Shown: positions 15,790-24,899, counted from the stretch's first letter. The stretch is 46,515 nucleotides of DNA from Rhodoferax sp. (GCA_013791765.1 VMTC01000039.1:1-46515); one strand, 5' to 3'. Made by a program: numbers and translations. The notes: a model not told the origin generated them from the sequence alone.

Positions 15790-16356
15790 ATGAAATTCAA
15801 GATGCCCCCAAACTCGCTGTTTGCGATTCTTCTGCGCTCGCGCTGGTGGGTCAGCTTGCTGGTGGTGGCTGCGATCGTGCTGCTGTCAGCGGCCTTGTTG
15901 CCCGGGCCTTATGTGCCGTTCGGCGTGGTGGGCGCGCTGCCGTTTCTGGTGATTGCGCTGCTGGCGGCCTGGCGCCAGCGCCACGCGCCCGATCCGGCGC
16001 GCGTGGCGGCGGTACTCGCCCAAACGGCTTCAATGTCATGGCGTGATTTCGCCGCGCTGCTGGAGGCGGCTTTTCAGCGCCAAGGTTATGGGGTCACGCG
16101 GCTTAACCAGCCCGGCGCGGATTTTCAGTTGATCAAGGGCACGCGCACCACGCTGGTCAGTGGCAAGCGCTGGAAGGCGGCCAACACCGGGGTGCAGCCG
16201 CTGCAAGCGCTCTCCAACGCCCAGAGCGCTTTGGGCGCCAGTGCCAGCACCTTCATCAGCCTGGCACCGGTGAGCGACAGCGCTCAGCGCTTGGCCAAAG
16301 CGCAGGACATCCACCTAATGAGCCTGGCTGAATTGGCGCAACTGCTTGGTCCATAG
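15790..16356 (+). CDS. Membrane-anchored Mrr-like restriction-endonuclease-fold protein
   Basis: The 188-residue product has two membrane helices (about 20-37 and 43-62) and a cytoplasmic domain (about 80-188). WRDFAALLEAAFQRQGYGV, GADFQLIKGTRTTLVSGKRWK and GVQPLQALSNAQ align with the Mrr_cat pattern (GxDxx...xxK, then VQ). The usual QxK acid/polar position is SGK here, so catalytic activity is uncertain. GACAGGAAAATCG precedes the ATG. A role in DNA restriction is unproven; membrane-anchored Mrr-like proteins are common singletons in betaproteobacteria. Confidence 0.7.
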   Translation: MKFKMPPNSLFAILLRSRWWVSLLVVAAIVLLSAALLPGPYVPFGVVGALPFLVIALLAAWRQRHAPDPARVAAVLAQTASMSWRDFAALLEAAFQRQGYGVTRLNQPGADFQLIKGTRTTLVSGKRWKAANTGVQPLQALSNAQSALGASASTFISLAPVSDSAQRLAKAQDIHLMSLAELAQLLGP

Positions 16357-16467
16357 GGAGAACGCTGATGTTTGAATCAGCGAGAGGTCGGCCAAGCGAG
16401 TCGGTTTGGGCCCTAAATGCCCGATCTGGGCGGAGCTTTAAAACACTGAAAAATCTTAAGCAAATAA

Positions 16468-16515
16468 TTGCTGTAGCCCACGTATCCATTGAGAATGTAG
16501 CTATCAAAATAATTT
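16468..16515 (+). repeat. Palindromic repeat, copy 5 (intergenic, degenerate)
   Basis: GCTGTAGCCCACGTATCCAT is followed by GAGAATGTAGCTATCAAAAT. The AGCCCACGT and TGTAGCTATCAA blocks match the miaA copy at 7771-7828 closely. It ends eight bases before the heptanucleotide array. Confidence 0.6.
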
Positions 16516-16522
16516 AAATTTA

Positions 16523-16610
16523 GCAGACAGCAGACAGCAGACAGCAGACAGCAGACAGCAGACAGCAGACAGCAGACAGCAGACAGCAGACAGCAGACAG
16601 CAGACAGCAG
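16523..16610. repeat. Heptanucleotide tandem repeat, about 12.5 copies
   Basis: The unit GCAGACA is repeated without a single error over 88 bases. Perfect identity suggests recent slippage or active copy-number change. A unit of seven is not a multiple of three, so any ORF across it would shift frame with each unit gained or lost; no convincing gene crosses it. It lies about 460 bases before the PFOR start. Confidence 0.95.
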
Positions 16611-16889
16611 GTGGCGGGCATGTCATTGCCTGCACCGCGTGGCCGGCAACTGCTGAACAACGCGGCTGGCAAGCCATGGCTTGATTTCTAAATATGGGTT
16701 TTTTGGTCCGTTGGCTTGCTGCAAAAATTGATTTATCCATCAGAACTTTGATCCATGCGTGATGCCGGGCTGATAAGCCCTTTTTTTTTGACATTGAATT
16801 TCCTATACTGAAAATTGGCTATCAGCCGAGCGGCTCAACTGCTCGTCTGCTGTTTTGGGGTCGGTGTTAAGCCACTTGCCTGTTTGTAG

Positions 16890-16962
16890 GCCGGAGAACC
16901 TCCGGCAAGCGCCGTGCGAGCTTTCCTGCCGGGTGCTCCCAAGGCGCCGGGCAGGAGCTTTC
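16890..16962 (+). promoter_or_regulatory. Hairpin pair in the leader of the PFOR operon
   Basis: GCCGGAG and CTCCGGC (16890-16896, 16900-16906) form a tight stem. A second stem pairs CCTGCC near 16925 with GGCAGG near 16950. The second hairpin is framed by direct copies of GAGCTTTC (16918-16925 and 16955-16962). There is no T run directly after it. This could be an attenuator, an RNA-binding-protein site or an unrecognised structured leader; it matches no riboswitch I know. Confidence 0.35.
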
Positions 16963-17067
16963 ATCGATTCAGTTTTTAGAGCCGGCTTGACGGCCTGCTG
17001 CAGCGCGCGCAGGTGATCGGGCTTGGAACTTGAGATCAATTGACAACTCACGGACGCACACAGCAAG

Positions 17068-20000
17068 ATGAATACCAACAAGGCCAAATACCCCGGCATC
17101 CCCAATGTGATCCACGGCAACGGCGCGGTCGCCTACGTCATGAACCATGTCTGCAGCGGTGTAATCGGTTACCCCATCACCCCGTCGACCGAAATTGCCG
17201 AGATTTACGAGGCCTTCCGGGCCGAGGGCGGTATCAATGTCTGGGGCAAACACCCGTTTTTCTTCGGCCCGGAGGGCGAGCATTCGGCCCAAAGTGGTGC
17301 GCTGGGGGCCGCCTTGACGGGTGGGCAGTTCATTTCCAATGCCTCGTCGAGCCAGGGCATCTTGTACGCGCTTGAATCGCATTACGTGACCGTCGGCAAA
17401 AAGGTCGGTGGCTTTGTGCTGCAGGTCGCCGCGCGCGTGGTGTCCAAACATTCGCTCAACGTCATGGCCGGTCATGACGATGTTTATGCGTTGATGTCCT
17501 CGGGTTACACCATTTTGTTTGGTGCCAACCCGCAGGAAGCGGCCGACCTGGCGGCCATTTCTTACCGCGTGGCCTCGCTGTCGCTGATTCCAGTGGCCAA
17601 CGCCATGGACGGATTTGCCACCAGCCACATGCTGTGTGAAGCGCTGATGCCCGAGCCCGAACTGCTGGCCGAGTATCTGGGCGACCCGGCCGGGCGCATC
17701 AAGGCGCCGACGCTGGCACAGGAAATGCTCTACGGTGCCAGAGGCCGGGTGGCCCAGTTGCAGCAGTACCTGGCGCGCCGTCAGGCGGACTTGACGCCGG
17801 AAAACTTGGCCAAATTGCAGGTCTATCTTGACACCAACGCCGCCGAAGTAGAACAAGACAACGCCGGCCAACTCGTCGCCCGGACGCTGGGCTGGCTGCC
17901 CGAAGAATTGCACGGTCAATGGCAGCGCCAGTGGGTCAACGCCTTCGAGAAAGGCACGCGCCAGTTGGTGCCCGCCCTGGTGGATGTGAACAACCCGGGG
18001 CTCACCGGCGCGGTGCAAAATCAGGCCGACTTTCAGGCCGGTGCGGTCGATCACCGCACCCACTTTGTCAACGCGGTGCCTGGCATCGTGCGCCAGGCGA
18101 TGGACGAATACAGCGCATTAACCGGGCGCCAATACGCGCCGGTGCAGACCTTTATGTGTGACGATGCCGACACCGTGATGGTGGGCCTGGGCTCGGTCAC
18201 GGACGACGTCGAAGCGGTGGTCAGCCACCTGCGCGGCTTGGGCCAGAAGGTGGGCCTGATCGCCATCAAAATGCTGCAGCCCTTCCCGGAAGGCGAGCTG
18301 GTCGCTGCGCTGCAAGGCAAAAAGGCGGTCACCGTGCTGGAGCGCTCGGATCAGACGGCGCTCACCGGCCTGGTGACGCAGGCCTTGTTCAAGGCGCACG
18401 AAAACGCCGTGCAGTTGCGCCACCCGGGCATCCCGGCATTGAGCGCCAGCCCGCTGCTGACCACGGCGATCTTTGGTCTGGGCGGCCATGATTTGCAGCC
18501 GCGCCATTTGATTGCGGCTTTCAAGAGCATGCAAGACGGCAAGGTGGCGCCCTTGATCTATCTGGGCTCGCAGTTCTTTTCGCAAACGGCAACGCCGCGT
18601 GTGGCTGAACTGCAGGCCCGCCTGAAGCTGGCTTACCCTGAAACCGAGCTGATGGCGCTTGAAACCGAGGCCAATCCGAAGCTGCTGCCCGATGCCGGCT
18701 TTCGGGTGCGCTTTCACTCGGTCGGCGGCTACGGCACCATTGCCTCGGGCAAGCTGCTGACCGATATCCTGGCCGGTGTGCTGGAGATGCACTCCAAGTC
18801 GGCGCCCAAATACGGCTCCGAGAAAAGCGGCGCACCGACCAACTACTACATCACCCTGAGCCCGGAGCCGGTCAAGATCACCAACGCCGAACTGGAGGAT
18901 GTGGAAGTCGTCATCGCCCCGGATCACAAGGTGTTCAGTCACACCAATGCGCTGCTGGGGCTGGTCGCGGGCGGCACTTTTATTCTGCAGTCGAATGCGA
19001 CAGCCGAAGAGGTCTGGCAGGAGCTGCCGGCCCAGGCGCGCAAGACCATTCGCGCGCGCAGCATCAACTTTTTCATTGTGGATGCCTTTGCCGTGGCCAA
19101 AAAGCACGCGCCAACGCCGGAGCTGGCGACCCGCATGATGGGCATCGCCTTTATCGGCGCTGTCGCCGGTCACGTCAGTCAGGTCTCCAACGGCGCCGCG
19201 CCGGAGGTGATCCTGGAGAAAGTCCGCCAGCAAATTGCCAAGAAATTTGGCGGCAAGGGCGGCGCGGTGATGGAAGGCAACATGGCGGTCATCCGCGAGG
19301 GCATTGAGGCGACGCAAAAGGTGGATTACGCGCTCGATGCGTTTGCGCGTATCGACGCCAGGCCCGCGCCAATTGCGATTCACGATGCGTCGCTGTCGGC
19401 GTCGATGTGCCAGAGCGCAGGCAGCTCAAGCTGCGCAGGCATGTTTGACCGTGAATACTACGACGACATGGTGCTCAACCCGTTCCGCGAAGGCACCATT
19501 GGCGAAGCCCCGGTGCTGCCCGGCACCGGGCTGTTCATGCCCGCGGGCAGCGCAGGCGCCAAGGACAAAGGGCTGTTTCGCCGCAGCGTGCCCGAGTTCA
19601 AGGCCGATTTGTGCACCGGCTGCATGGAGTGCGCGCTGGTCTGCCCGGACGGTGCCATTCCTAACAGCGTGCATGACATTCATGAGCTGCTGCTCACGGG
19701 CATTGGCCAACTAGAGCTCCCACCGGCCCAGCATGAGGTCATGCGCGGCCATGTCTATGCGCTGACGGAAGGCGTGCGTGAAGCGTACCGCCAGAGCAAA
19801 CAAGCGCGACCGTTCCATGAGCTGGTGGCCGAGGCGGCGACCAGTCTTGAGACCGACAACGTCACCGTGCTGCGCAATTTCAGCAAGCTGATCGAGGCCT
19901 TGGCGCTCTATCCGGTGGCGCGCACGCGGCCGTTTTTTGATGCCATGGAAAAGGCCAAGCCCGGCAGCGGCGCGCTCTACGGCGTCAGCGTTGATCCGTG

Positions 20001-22059
20001 GAAATGCACCGGTTGCCTGGAATGTGTGGAGGTGTGCGGCCCAGGTGCCTTGGTCACCCGCGAGCAGGATGCGGCCCTGCTGCAAACCCTGCAACAGCGC
20101 TTTGATTTCCTGAGCAAGACACCCAACACGCCGGCGCGCTTTGTGGCCGATGCGATCAAGCCCGGCGGCGAGATCAAGCGCCTGCTGCTCGACCGCGCCA
20201 ACTACTACAGCACCACCGGCGGCCACGGCGCCTGCCGTGGCTGTGGCGAGGTCACTGCCACCCGTCTGGTCATGGCCACCAGCCATGCCCTTGCCGACAG
20301 ACGTCAGCGCGCGCATAGCCATGAGTTGGAGCGCCTCATTGACGGCATGAAGGACAAGCAAGCAACGCTGGCCGACGATGGTGCAGAGCGTCATCTACGC
20401 CTTGGCGCGCTCATCAGCACGCTGGAAAAGAGGCTTTATCTGTACGAGAGCGGCCCTACCGGCAACGGCCCGGCCGGCACGGTGGTGGCCAATTCGACCG
20501 GCTGCAGCAGTGTCTACGCCTCCACCTTTCCGTTCAACGCTTTCAAAGACCCGTGGGTCAACAGCCTGTTCCAGGACGCGCAGCCACTGGCCAAAGGCAT
20601 CTTTGAGGGCATTGCAGCGCAGACCGTCGGCGACGTGCGCGCGCTGCGCCTGGCGCGGCTGGAGCTCGCCGATGCTTACGACGCGCCAACCCATGACCCT
20701 GCCTTGCGCATGTTGTCGTGGGAGCAGTTCAGTGCGGCCGAGCTCGGCCTGATGCCCACGGTGATCACCATCGGTGGCGACGGCGCCACCTACGACATCG
20801 GTTTTGGCGCGCTGTCGCGCATTTTGATGAGTGGCACGCCGCTTAAAGTTCTGGTGCTCAATACCGGCTCTTATTCCAACACCGGCGGCCAAGCTTCTAC
20901 CTCGAGTTTTCTGGGGCAGGACTCTGACCTGGCGCGCTTTGGCTCTAACGCCACGGGCAAGCACGAGTCGCGCAAGGAACTCGGCCTGATCGCCGCTTTC
21001 CACTCCAATGTGTTTGTGTGCGCCACCAGCACCGCGCTGCAAGGCCACTTTCTGAAGAACACGATGGAGGCCCTGAGTTACACCGACGGGCCCGCTCTGC
21101 TGGATGTCTATACCCCTTGCCAGGGCGAGCAGGGCATTGGCGATGGTGCAGCGTCCGAGCGCTCGCGCTTGGCGGTCGAGAGCCGCATGAGCCCGGTGTT
21201 CGTGCATGACCCCCGCCGTGGTAGCACGCTGCACGACTGGTTCTCGCTCGAAGGCAACCCCGATCCGCTGCAGACCTGGGCCGCAACGACGCTGGAATAC
21301 CAGGATGACGAAGGCCAGCTCAAACTGATGAGCATGGCGCTGACACCGGCACACTTTGCCTTGGGTGAAGTGCGCTTCAAGAAGCAGTTTCACAAGCTCG
21401 GCGCCGACGAGGCCAGCGCAGTGCCGGTCGAAGCTTATATTGAGCTGTCCAAGGCCGATCGTGCGGGCAAGACCGCGTTCATCTGGTCCACCGACGCCAA
21501 CAAGCGCTTGGTCAAGATCGAAGTGGTCCAGGCCATCGTGGCGCTGGTTGAAGAGCGGCGCAAATACTGGCATTTGCTGCAGTTCCTGGACGGGCAGCAT
21601 GTGGCCAAAATGGACGAGAGCCATCGGCTCGGCATGGCCGCCTTGCAGGCCCAGTACCTTGATTCGGTGACGCAGCGCGACAGCTCGCTCGACTCGTTTG
21701 CGCGTGCCATGTCCGAGCTGGCCGCCGCCAGCAAGGCGCCGGTTGGCAGCGCCCGGGTCATACCGATCATGGCGCAATCTGCAAGCGCTGGCAGCGCCTC
21801 GGCCAGCCCTGCCGTTGGCGCGACGACTGAAGCGCTGGTGACCTACGACATCGCTGACCAGGTCAAATGCACCGACTGCAAGACCTGCTACCAGGATTTG
21901 CCCGAGCTGTTCGAGAAAACCCGCATCGTCGTGCATGGCGAGTCGCGTGATGTGGGTCAGCTGATTGTGGGCGCCATGGAGCGCATCAAAGTCACGCCCG
22001 AGTTGCAAATCCGCATCAAGCGGGTGGCGGCCAATTGCGACGCGGAGATTATTTCGTGA
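17068..22059 (+). CDS. Pyruvate:ferredoxin oxidoreductase-like enzyme with C-terminal ferredoxin domain
   Basis: The 1663-residue product follows the NifJ domain order: POR N-terminal domain (about 10-260, GYPITPSTEIAEIYE), domain II (about 355-480), gamma domain (about 540-720, FRVRFHSVGGYGTIASGK), EKR and two-cluster ferredoxin domain (C849-TGCMECALVCP, C980-TGCLECVEVC), and a TPP domain with C1056 and C1059 (GHGACRGCGE), GGDGATYDIGFGALSR and NTGSYSNTGGQAST. It is about 480 residues longer than E. coli YdbK. The extra length includes a further C-terminal part with Cx2Cx2C at 1601-1607 and C1657, resembling a single-cluster ferredoxin. It should oxidise pyruvate or another 2-oxoacid with CoA to acyl-CoA and CO2. 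It overlaps the next gene by GTGA. Confidence 0.85.
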   Translation: MNTNKAKYPGIPNVIHGNGAVAYVMNHVCSGVIGYPITPSTEIAEIYEAFRAEGGINVWGKHPFFFGPEGEHSAQSGALGAALTGGQFISNASSSQGILYALESHYVTVGKKVGGFVLQVAARVVSKHSLNVMAGHDDVYALMSSGYTILFGANPQEAADLAAISYRVASLSLIPVANAMDGFATSHMLCEALMPEPELLAEYLGDPAGRIKAPTLAQEMLYGARGRVAQLQQYLARRQADLTPENLAKLQVYLDTNAAEVEQDNAGQLVARTLGWLPEELHGQWQRQWVNAFEKGTRQLVPALVDVNNPGLTGAVQNQADFQAGAVDHRTHFVNAVPGIVRQAMDEYSALTGRQYAPVQTFMCDDADTVMVGLGSVTDDVEAVVSHLRGLGQKVGLIAIKMLQPFPEGELVAALQGKKAVTVLERSDQTALTGLVTQALFKAHENAVQLRHPGIPALSASPLLTTAIFGLGGHDLQPRHLIAAFKSMQDGKVAPLIYLGSQFFSQTATPRVAELQARLKLAYPETELMALETEANPKLLPDAGFRVRFHSVGGYGTIASGKLLTDILAGVLEMHSKSAPKYGSEKSGAPTNYYITLSPEPVKITNAELEDVEVVIAPDHKVFSHTNALLGLVAGGTFILQSNATAEEVWQELPAQARKTIRARSINFFIVDAFAVAKKHAPTPELATRMMGIAFIGAVAGHVSQVSNGAAPEVILEKVRQQIAKKFGGKGGAVMEGNMAVIREGIEATQKVDYALDAFARIDARPAPIAIHDASLSASMCQSAGSSSCAGMFDREYYDDMVLNPFREGTIGEAPVLPGTGLFMPAGSAGAKDKGLFRRSVPEFKADLCTGCMECALVCPDGAIPNSVHDIHELLLTGIGQLELPPAQHEVMRGHVYALTEGVREAYRQSKQARPFHELVAEAATSLETDNVTVLRNFSKLIEALALYPVARTRPFFDAMEKAKPGSGALYGVSVDPWKCTGCLECVEVCGPGALVTREQDAALLQTLQQRFDFLSKTPNTPARFVADAIKPGGEIKRLLLDRANYYSTTGGHGACRGCGEVTATRLVMATSHALADRRQRAHSHELERLIDGMKDKQATLADDGAERHLRLGALISTLEKRLYLYESGPTGNGPAGTVVANSTGCSSVYASTFPFNAFKDPWVNSLFQDAQPLAKGIFEGIAAQTVGDVRALRLARLELADAYDAPTHDPALRMLSWEQFSAAELGLMPTVITIGGDGATYDIGFGALSRILMSGTPLKVLVLNTGSYSNTGGQASTSSFLGQDSDLARFGSNATGKHESRKELGLIAAFHSNVFVCATSTALQGHFLKNTMEALSYTDGPALLDVYTPCQGEQGIGDGAASERSRLAVESRMSPVFVHDPRRGSTLHDWFSLEGNPDPLQTWAATTLEYQDDEGQLKLMSMALTPAHFALGEVRFKKQFHKLGADEASAVPVEAYIELSKADRAGKTAFIWSTDANKRLVKIEVVQAIVALVEERRKYWHLLQFLDGQHVAKMDESHRLGMAALQAQYLDSVTQRDSSLDSFARAMSELAAASKAPVGSARVIPIMAQSASAGSASASPAVGATTEALVTYDIADQVKCTDCKTCYQDLPELFEKTRIVVHGESRDVGQLIVGAMERIKVTPELQIRIKRVAANCDAEIIS

Positions 22060-24899
22060 GCACCGACGGCCCCAACCCAGCCAGCGGCGACGAATTGGGC
22101 CGCTACCGCAGCGCGAGCCGCACGCTTGATGCCACGCGCTCGCAAATCGACGCCCTGGAGCAAACCGAAGCGGTCGAGACATTTCATCGTCAGTTGGCGC
22201 TGTTGCGCCGTCGCCTGCTGAGCGAGCCGCAGGCCTTTCGCGACATCTTCATCGCTGACGGCAGCGAGGCCATGGTCTGGGAGTTTCAGCAAGACGAACT
22301 GGGCGCCGATTTCATGCGCACGCTGTGGGCCTTGATGCTGCGGGACGACGACACCAGCAAGGTGCTGATGCGCTTTGTCTGGAACGTGCCGCTCAAGCTT
22401 AAGCGCAAATTTGTGCGCGCCATCGACACCCATTTGTCAGACCGCTACCCGATGTTCAAGGGCCTGTCGCAAAACTGGCCGGCGGAGAATTACATTCCAC
22501 CCTTTATGCGTGACGCTGTGGAGCGCTCGCAAGACTTCGGCCTGGTGAACCAAGGTTACCTGGGCTACATGAGCCAGGGCTACAGCGCGCGCGAGGTTGA
22601 GATGTTTGTCTGGCTGGAAGCGCTGCGCGACAAGCAGTGCGAAGACAAGCCCTGCGAGCTGGGTCTGCATGTGGCAGGCCAAGCCGAGCCCAAGGGCGGC
22701 TGCCCGGTCAAGATTCATATCCCGGAAATGCTGGAACTGCTGGGCACTGGGCGCTTTCGCGAAGCGATGGAACTGATCGAAAACTGCAACCCTTTGCCCA
22801 ATGTGACCGGGCGCGTCTGCCCGCAGGAATTGCAGTGTCAGGGCGTTTGCACCCACAACAAGCAGCCGATCGAGATCGGCCAGATCGAGTGGTACCTGCC
22901 GCAACGCGAAAAGCTGGTCAATGCAGAGGGCATTGCGGCGCGCTTCGCCAATATTCCCGACCCCTGGGCCAAAGCCGACAAGCCGCCGGTGGCGGTGGTG
23001 GGCTCCGGACCCGCAGGGTTGATCAATGCGTACTTACTCGCCTCCGAGGGTTTCCCGGTGACGGTGTTCGAGGCCTTTCATGCCCTGGGCGGCGTGTTGC
23101 GCTACGGCATCCCTGAGTTCCGGCTACCCAACGACCTGATCGACGATGTGGTCGGCAAAATCAAACTGCTCGGCGGTAAGTTCGTCGCCAACTTTGTGGT
23201 CGGAAAAACGGCGACGCTGGAGGACCTGAAGCAAGCCGGCTTCTGGAAGATATTCATCGGCACCGGCGCCGGTCTGCCGCGTTTCATGAACGTGCCGGGC
23301 GAGCACCTGCTCAACGTCATGTCGGCCAACGAGTTTTTGACGCGCGTGAACCTGATGCAAGGCCTGCACCAGGACTACGAGACCCCGCTGCCCGAGACGC
23401 GCGGCAAACGCATCATGGTCATCGGCGGTGGCAACACGGCGATGGATGCCGCGCGCACGGCACGACGCCTGGGCGGCCTGGTCACCATCGTCTACCGCCG
23501 CACGCAGGCCGAAATGCCGGTGCGGGTCGAGGAATTGCACCATGCGTTGGAAGAAGGCATTGAACTCAAGGAACTGCGTGCGCCGCGTGAGTTTGTCGGC
23601 GACGACAAGACGCATTTTGTGACCCACAGCCTGCTGGATGTGATCGCGCTGGGCGCGCCCGATGCCTCGGGCCGGCGCAGTCCGGTCAGCACCGGCGAGT
23701 CCGAGTCGATGGCGGTGGACCTGGTCATCATGGCGCTGGGCAACACACCCAACCCGATCATCAAAGACTCCGAACCCAGCCTCAAGACCACCCAATGGGG
23801 CACCATTGATGTGGCGGCGGGCTCGCAACAGACCTCACTGGCGGGGGTGTATTCGGGTGGTGATGCAGCGCGTGGCGGCTCCACGGCGATTCGCGCCGCC
23901 GGTGACGGTCAGGCCGCCGCGCGTGAAATCGTCGGTGACATCAACCTGAGTGCGCGCGAGATCAGTGCCATGGTCAGGAGCGCTGCGCACTACACCAAAA
24001 TGGGTGCGGCGCCGCAGACGATTTTGCAGAAGATTGATCTGGCCGACGGCATTGTCGAGTTCATTGTGCATTCACCGCTGGTCGCCCAGGCAGCGCAGGC
24101 CGGCCAATTCGTGCGCGTGTTGCCGTGGGACAAGGGCGAGCTCATTCCGCTCACGCTGGCGGACTGGGACGCGACAGCTGGCACCATCTGCCTGGTGGTG
24201 CAAGCCATGGGCGCCAGCAGTATCGCTATCAACCATATGAAGGTGGGCGATGCCTTTACCGGTATCGCCGGTCCGCTGGGCTTGCCCAGCGCCGTGCACC
24301 GCTATGAAGGCCAGCAGACGGTGGTGTTCACTGCCGGTGGCCTGGGCTTGCCGCCGGTCTACCCGATCATGCGGGCGCATCTGCGCCTGGGCAACCACGT
24401 CACGCTGATTGCGGGCTTTCGCAATGCCGACTTGCTGTTCTGGGTCAAGGCGGGCGAGCGCGTTAGCCAACTGCAAGCCGAGTTCCCTGATTTGCTCAAC
24501 GTGATTTACACCAGCAACGACGGCAGCTTTGGCGCAAAGGGCTTTGTCACCACGCCGCTTGAAGCCATGCTCAAGGATGGGCAGACCAGCAAGGGTCGCA
24601 ACATCGCCGAAGTCGTCACCATTGGCCCGCCCTTGATGATGCGCGCTGTCAGTGATATGACCAAGCCCTATGGGGTGAAGACCGTTGCCAGCCTGAACTC
24701 GATCATGGTCGATGCCACCGGCATGTGCGGCGCCTGCATGGTGCCGGTGACGATTGACGGCAAGATGGTGCGCAAGCACGCCTGCGTTGACGGCCCCGAG
24801 CTCGACAGCCACATCATCGACTGGGACAAGTTCCTGCCGCGCTTTAACCAGTTCAAGCCGCAAGAGCAGGCCAGCCGGGTCACGCACGGCTTTGCCTGA
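22056..24899 (+). CDS. NfnB-NfnA-like fusion oxidoreductase with novel N-terminal domain
   Basis: The 947-residue product has an unrecognised N-terminal domain (1 to about 190). It is followed by a GltD/NfnB part: Fe-S cysteines C195, C200, C216, C255, C261, C265 (GRVCPQELQCQGVC), FAD motif VAVVGSGPAG near 312-321, and NAD(P) motif VIGGGNTAMD near 455. Next comes an NfnA/ferredoxin-NADP-reductase part (about 640-947) with AGQFVRVLPW, FTAGGLGLPPVYPIMRA and a 2Fe-2S-type set C891, C894, C910 (MCGACM...HAC). In Thermotoga and Clostridium, NfnA and NfnB are separate subunits that bifurcate electrons from NADPH to NAD and ferredoxin; here they are one chain in B-A order. GTG at 22056 has GGAG upstream and overlaps the PFOR stop. 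Confidence 0.8.
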   Translation: MSTDGPNPASGDELGRYRSASRTLDATRSQIDALEQTEAVETFHRQLALLRRRLLSEPQAFRDIFIADGSEAMVWEFQQDELGADFMRTLWALMLRDDDTSKVLMRFVWNVPLKLKRKFVRAIDTHLSDRYPMFKGLSQNWPAENYIPPFMRDAVERSQDFGLVNQGYLGYMSQGYSAREVEMFVWLEALRDKQCEDKPCELGLHVAGQAEPKGGCPVKIHIPEMLELLGTGRFREAMELIENCNPLPNVTGRVCPQELQCQGVCTHNKQPIEIGQIEWYLPQREKLVNAEGIAARFANIPDPWAKADKPPVAVVGSGPAGLINAYLLASEGFPVTVFEAFHALGGVLRYGIPEFRLPNDLIDDVVGKIKLLGGKFVANFVVGKTATLEDLKQAGFWKIFIGTGAGLPRFMNVPGEHLLNVMSANEFLTRVNLMQGLHQDYETPLPETRGKRIMVIGGGNTAMDAARTARRLGGLVTIVYRRTQAEMPVRVEELHHALEEGIELKELRAPREFVGDDKTHFVTHSLLDVIALGAPDASGRRSPVSTGESESMAVDLVIMALGNTPNPIIKDSEPSLKTTQWGTIDVAAGSQQTSLAGVYSGGDAARGGSTAIRAAGDGQAAAREIVGDINLSAREISAMVRSAAHYTKMGAAPQTILQKIDLADGIVEFIVHSPLVAQAAQAGQFVRVLPWDKGELIPLTLADWDATAGTICLVVQAMGASSIAINHMKVGDAFTGIAGPLGLPSAVHRYEGQQTVVFTAGGLGLPPVYPIMRAHLRLGNHVTLIAGFRNADLLFWVKAGERVSQLQAEFPDLLNVIYTSNDGSFGAKGFVTTPLEAMLKDGQTSKGRNIAEVVTIGPPLMMRAVSDMTKPYGVKTVASLNSIMVDATGMCGACMVPVTIDGKMVRKHACVDGPELDSHIIDWDKFLPRFNQFKPQEQASRVTHGFA

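Larger units (their letters stand above)
16357..17067. other. Large intergenic region before the PFOR gene
   Basis: This 711-base region contains a palindromic repeat copy (16468-16515), a heptanucleotide tandem array (16523-16610) directly beside it, and two hairpins in a probable leader (16890-16962). No FNR-type box was found; TTGAGATCAATTGA at about 17031 has the right words at the wrong spacing. A possible 49-codon ORF at 16368-16517 ends inside the repeat and is treated as chance. Confidence 0.5.

Noticed and set aside
16368-16517. 49-codon plus-strand ORF with GGGAG before the ATG
   Set aside because: Its last third is the palindromic repeat and the first part matches nothing. It is likely chance sequence after the Mrr-like gene.
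16523-16610. CRISPR-like array
   Set aside because: The unit is only seven bases with no spacers; it is a simple tandem repeat.
16504-16794. Minus-strand 96-codon ORF whose end encodes repeats of AVCCLLS
   Set aside because: The repeats come only from the heptanucleotide array (three units equal seven codons). There is no ribosome binding site and the rest has no protein-like pattern.
17025-17060. FNR-type box before the PFOR gene
   Set aside because: TTGAGATCAATTGA contains the half-site words but not at the TTGAT-N4-ATCAA spacing.
20395-22182. 595-codon open frame on the minus strand opposite the PFOR gene
   Set aside because: It is antisense to strongly conserved PFOR motifs and reflects G+C-rich codon use. 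Long shadows of this kind also occur at 18118-19383, 28067-29122 and 29241-30422.
24205-24240. GTATCGCTATCAACC inside the Nfn-like gene as another palindromic repeat copy
   Set aside because: Only the GCTATC word matches; the GGCTCTAGCCC block and inverted end are missing, and the protein here follows the ferredoxin-reductase pattern.
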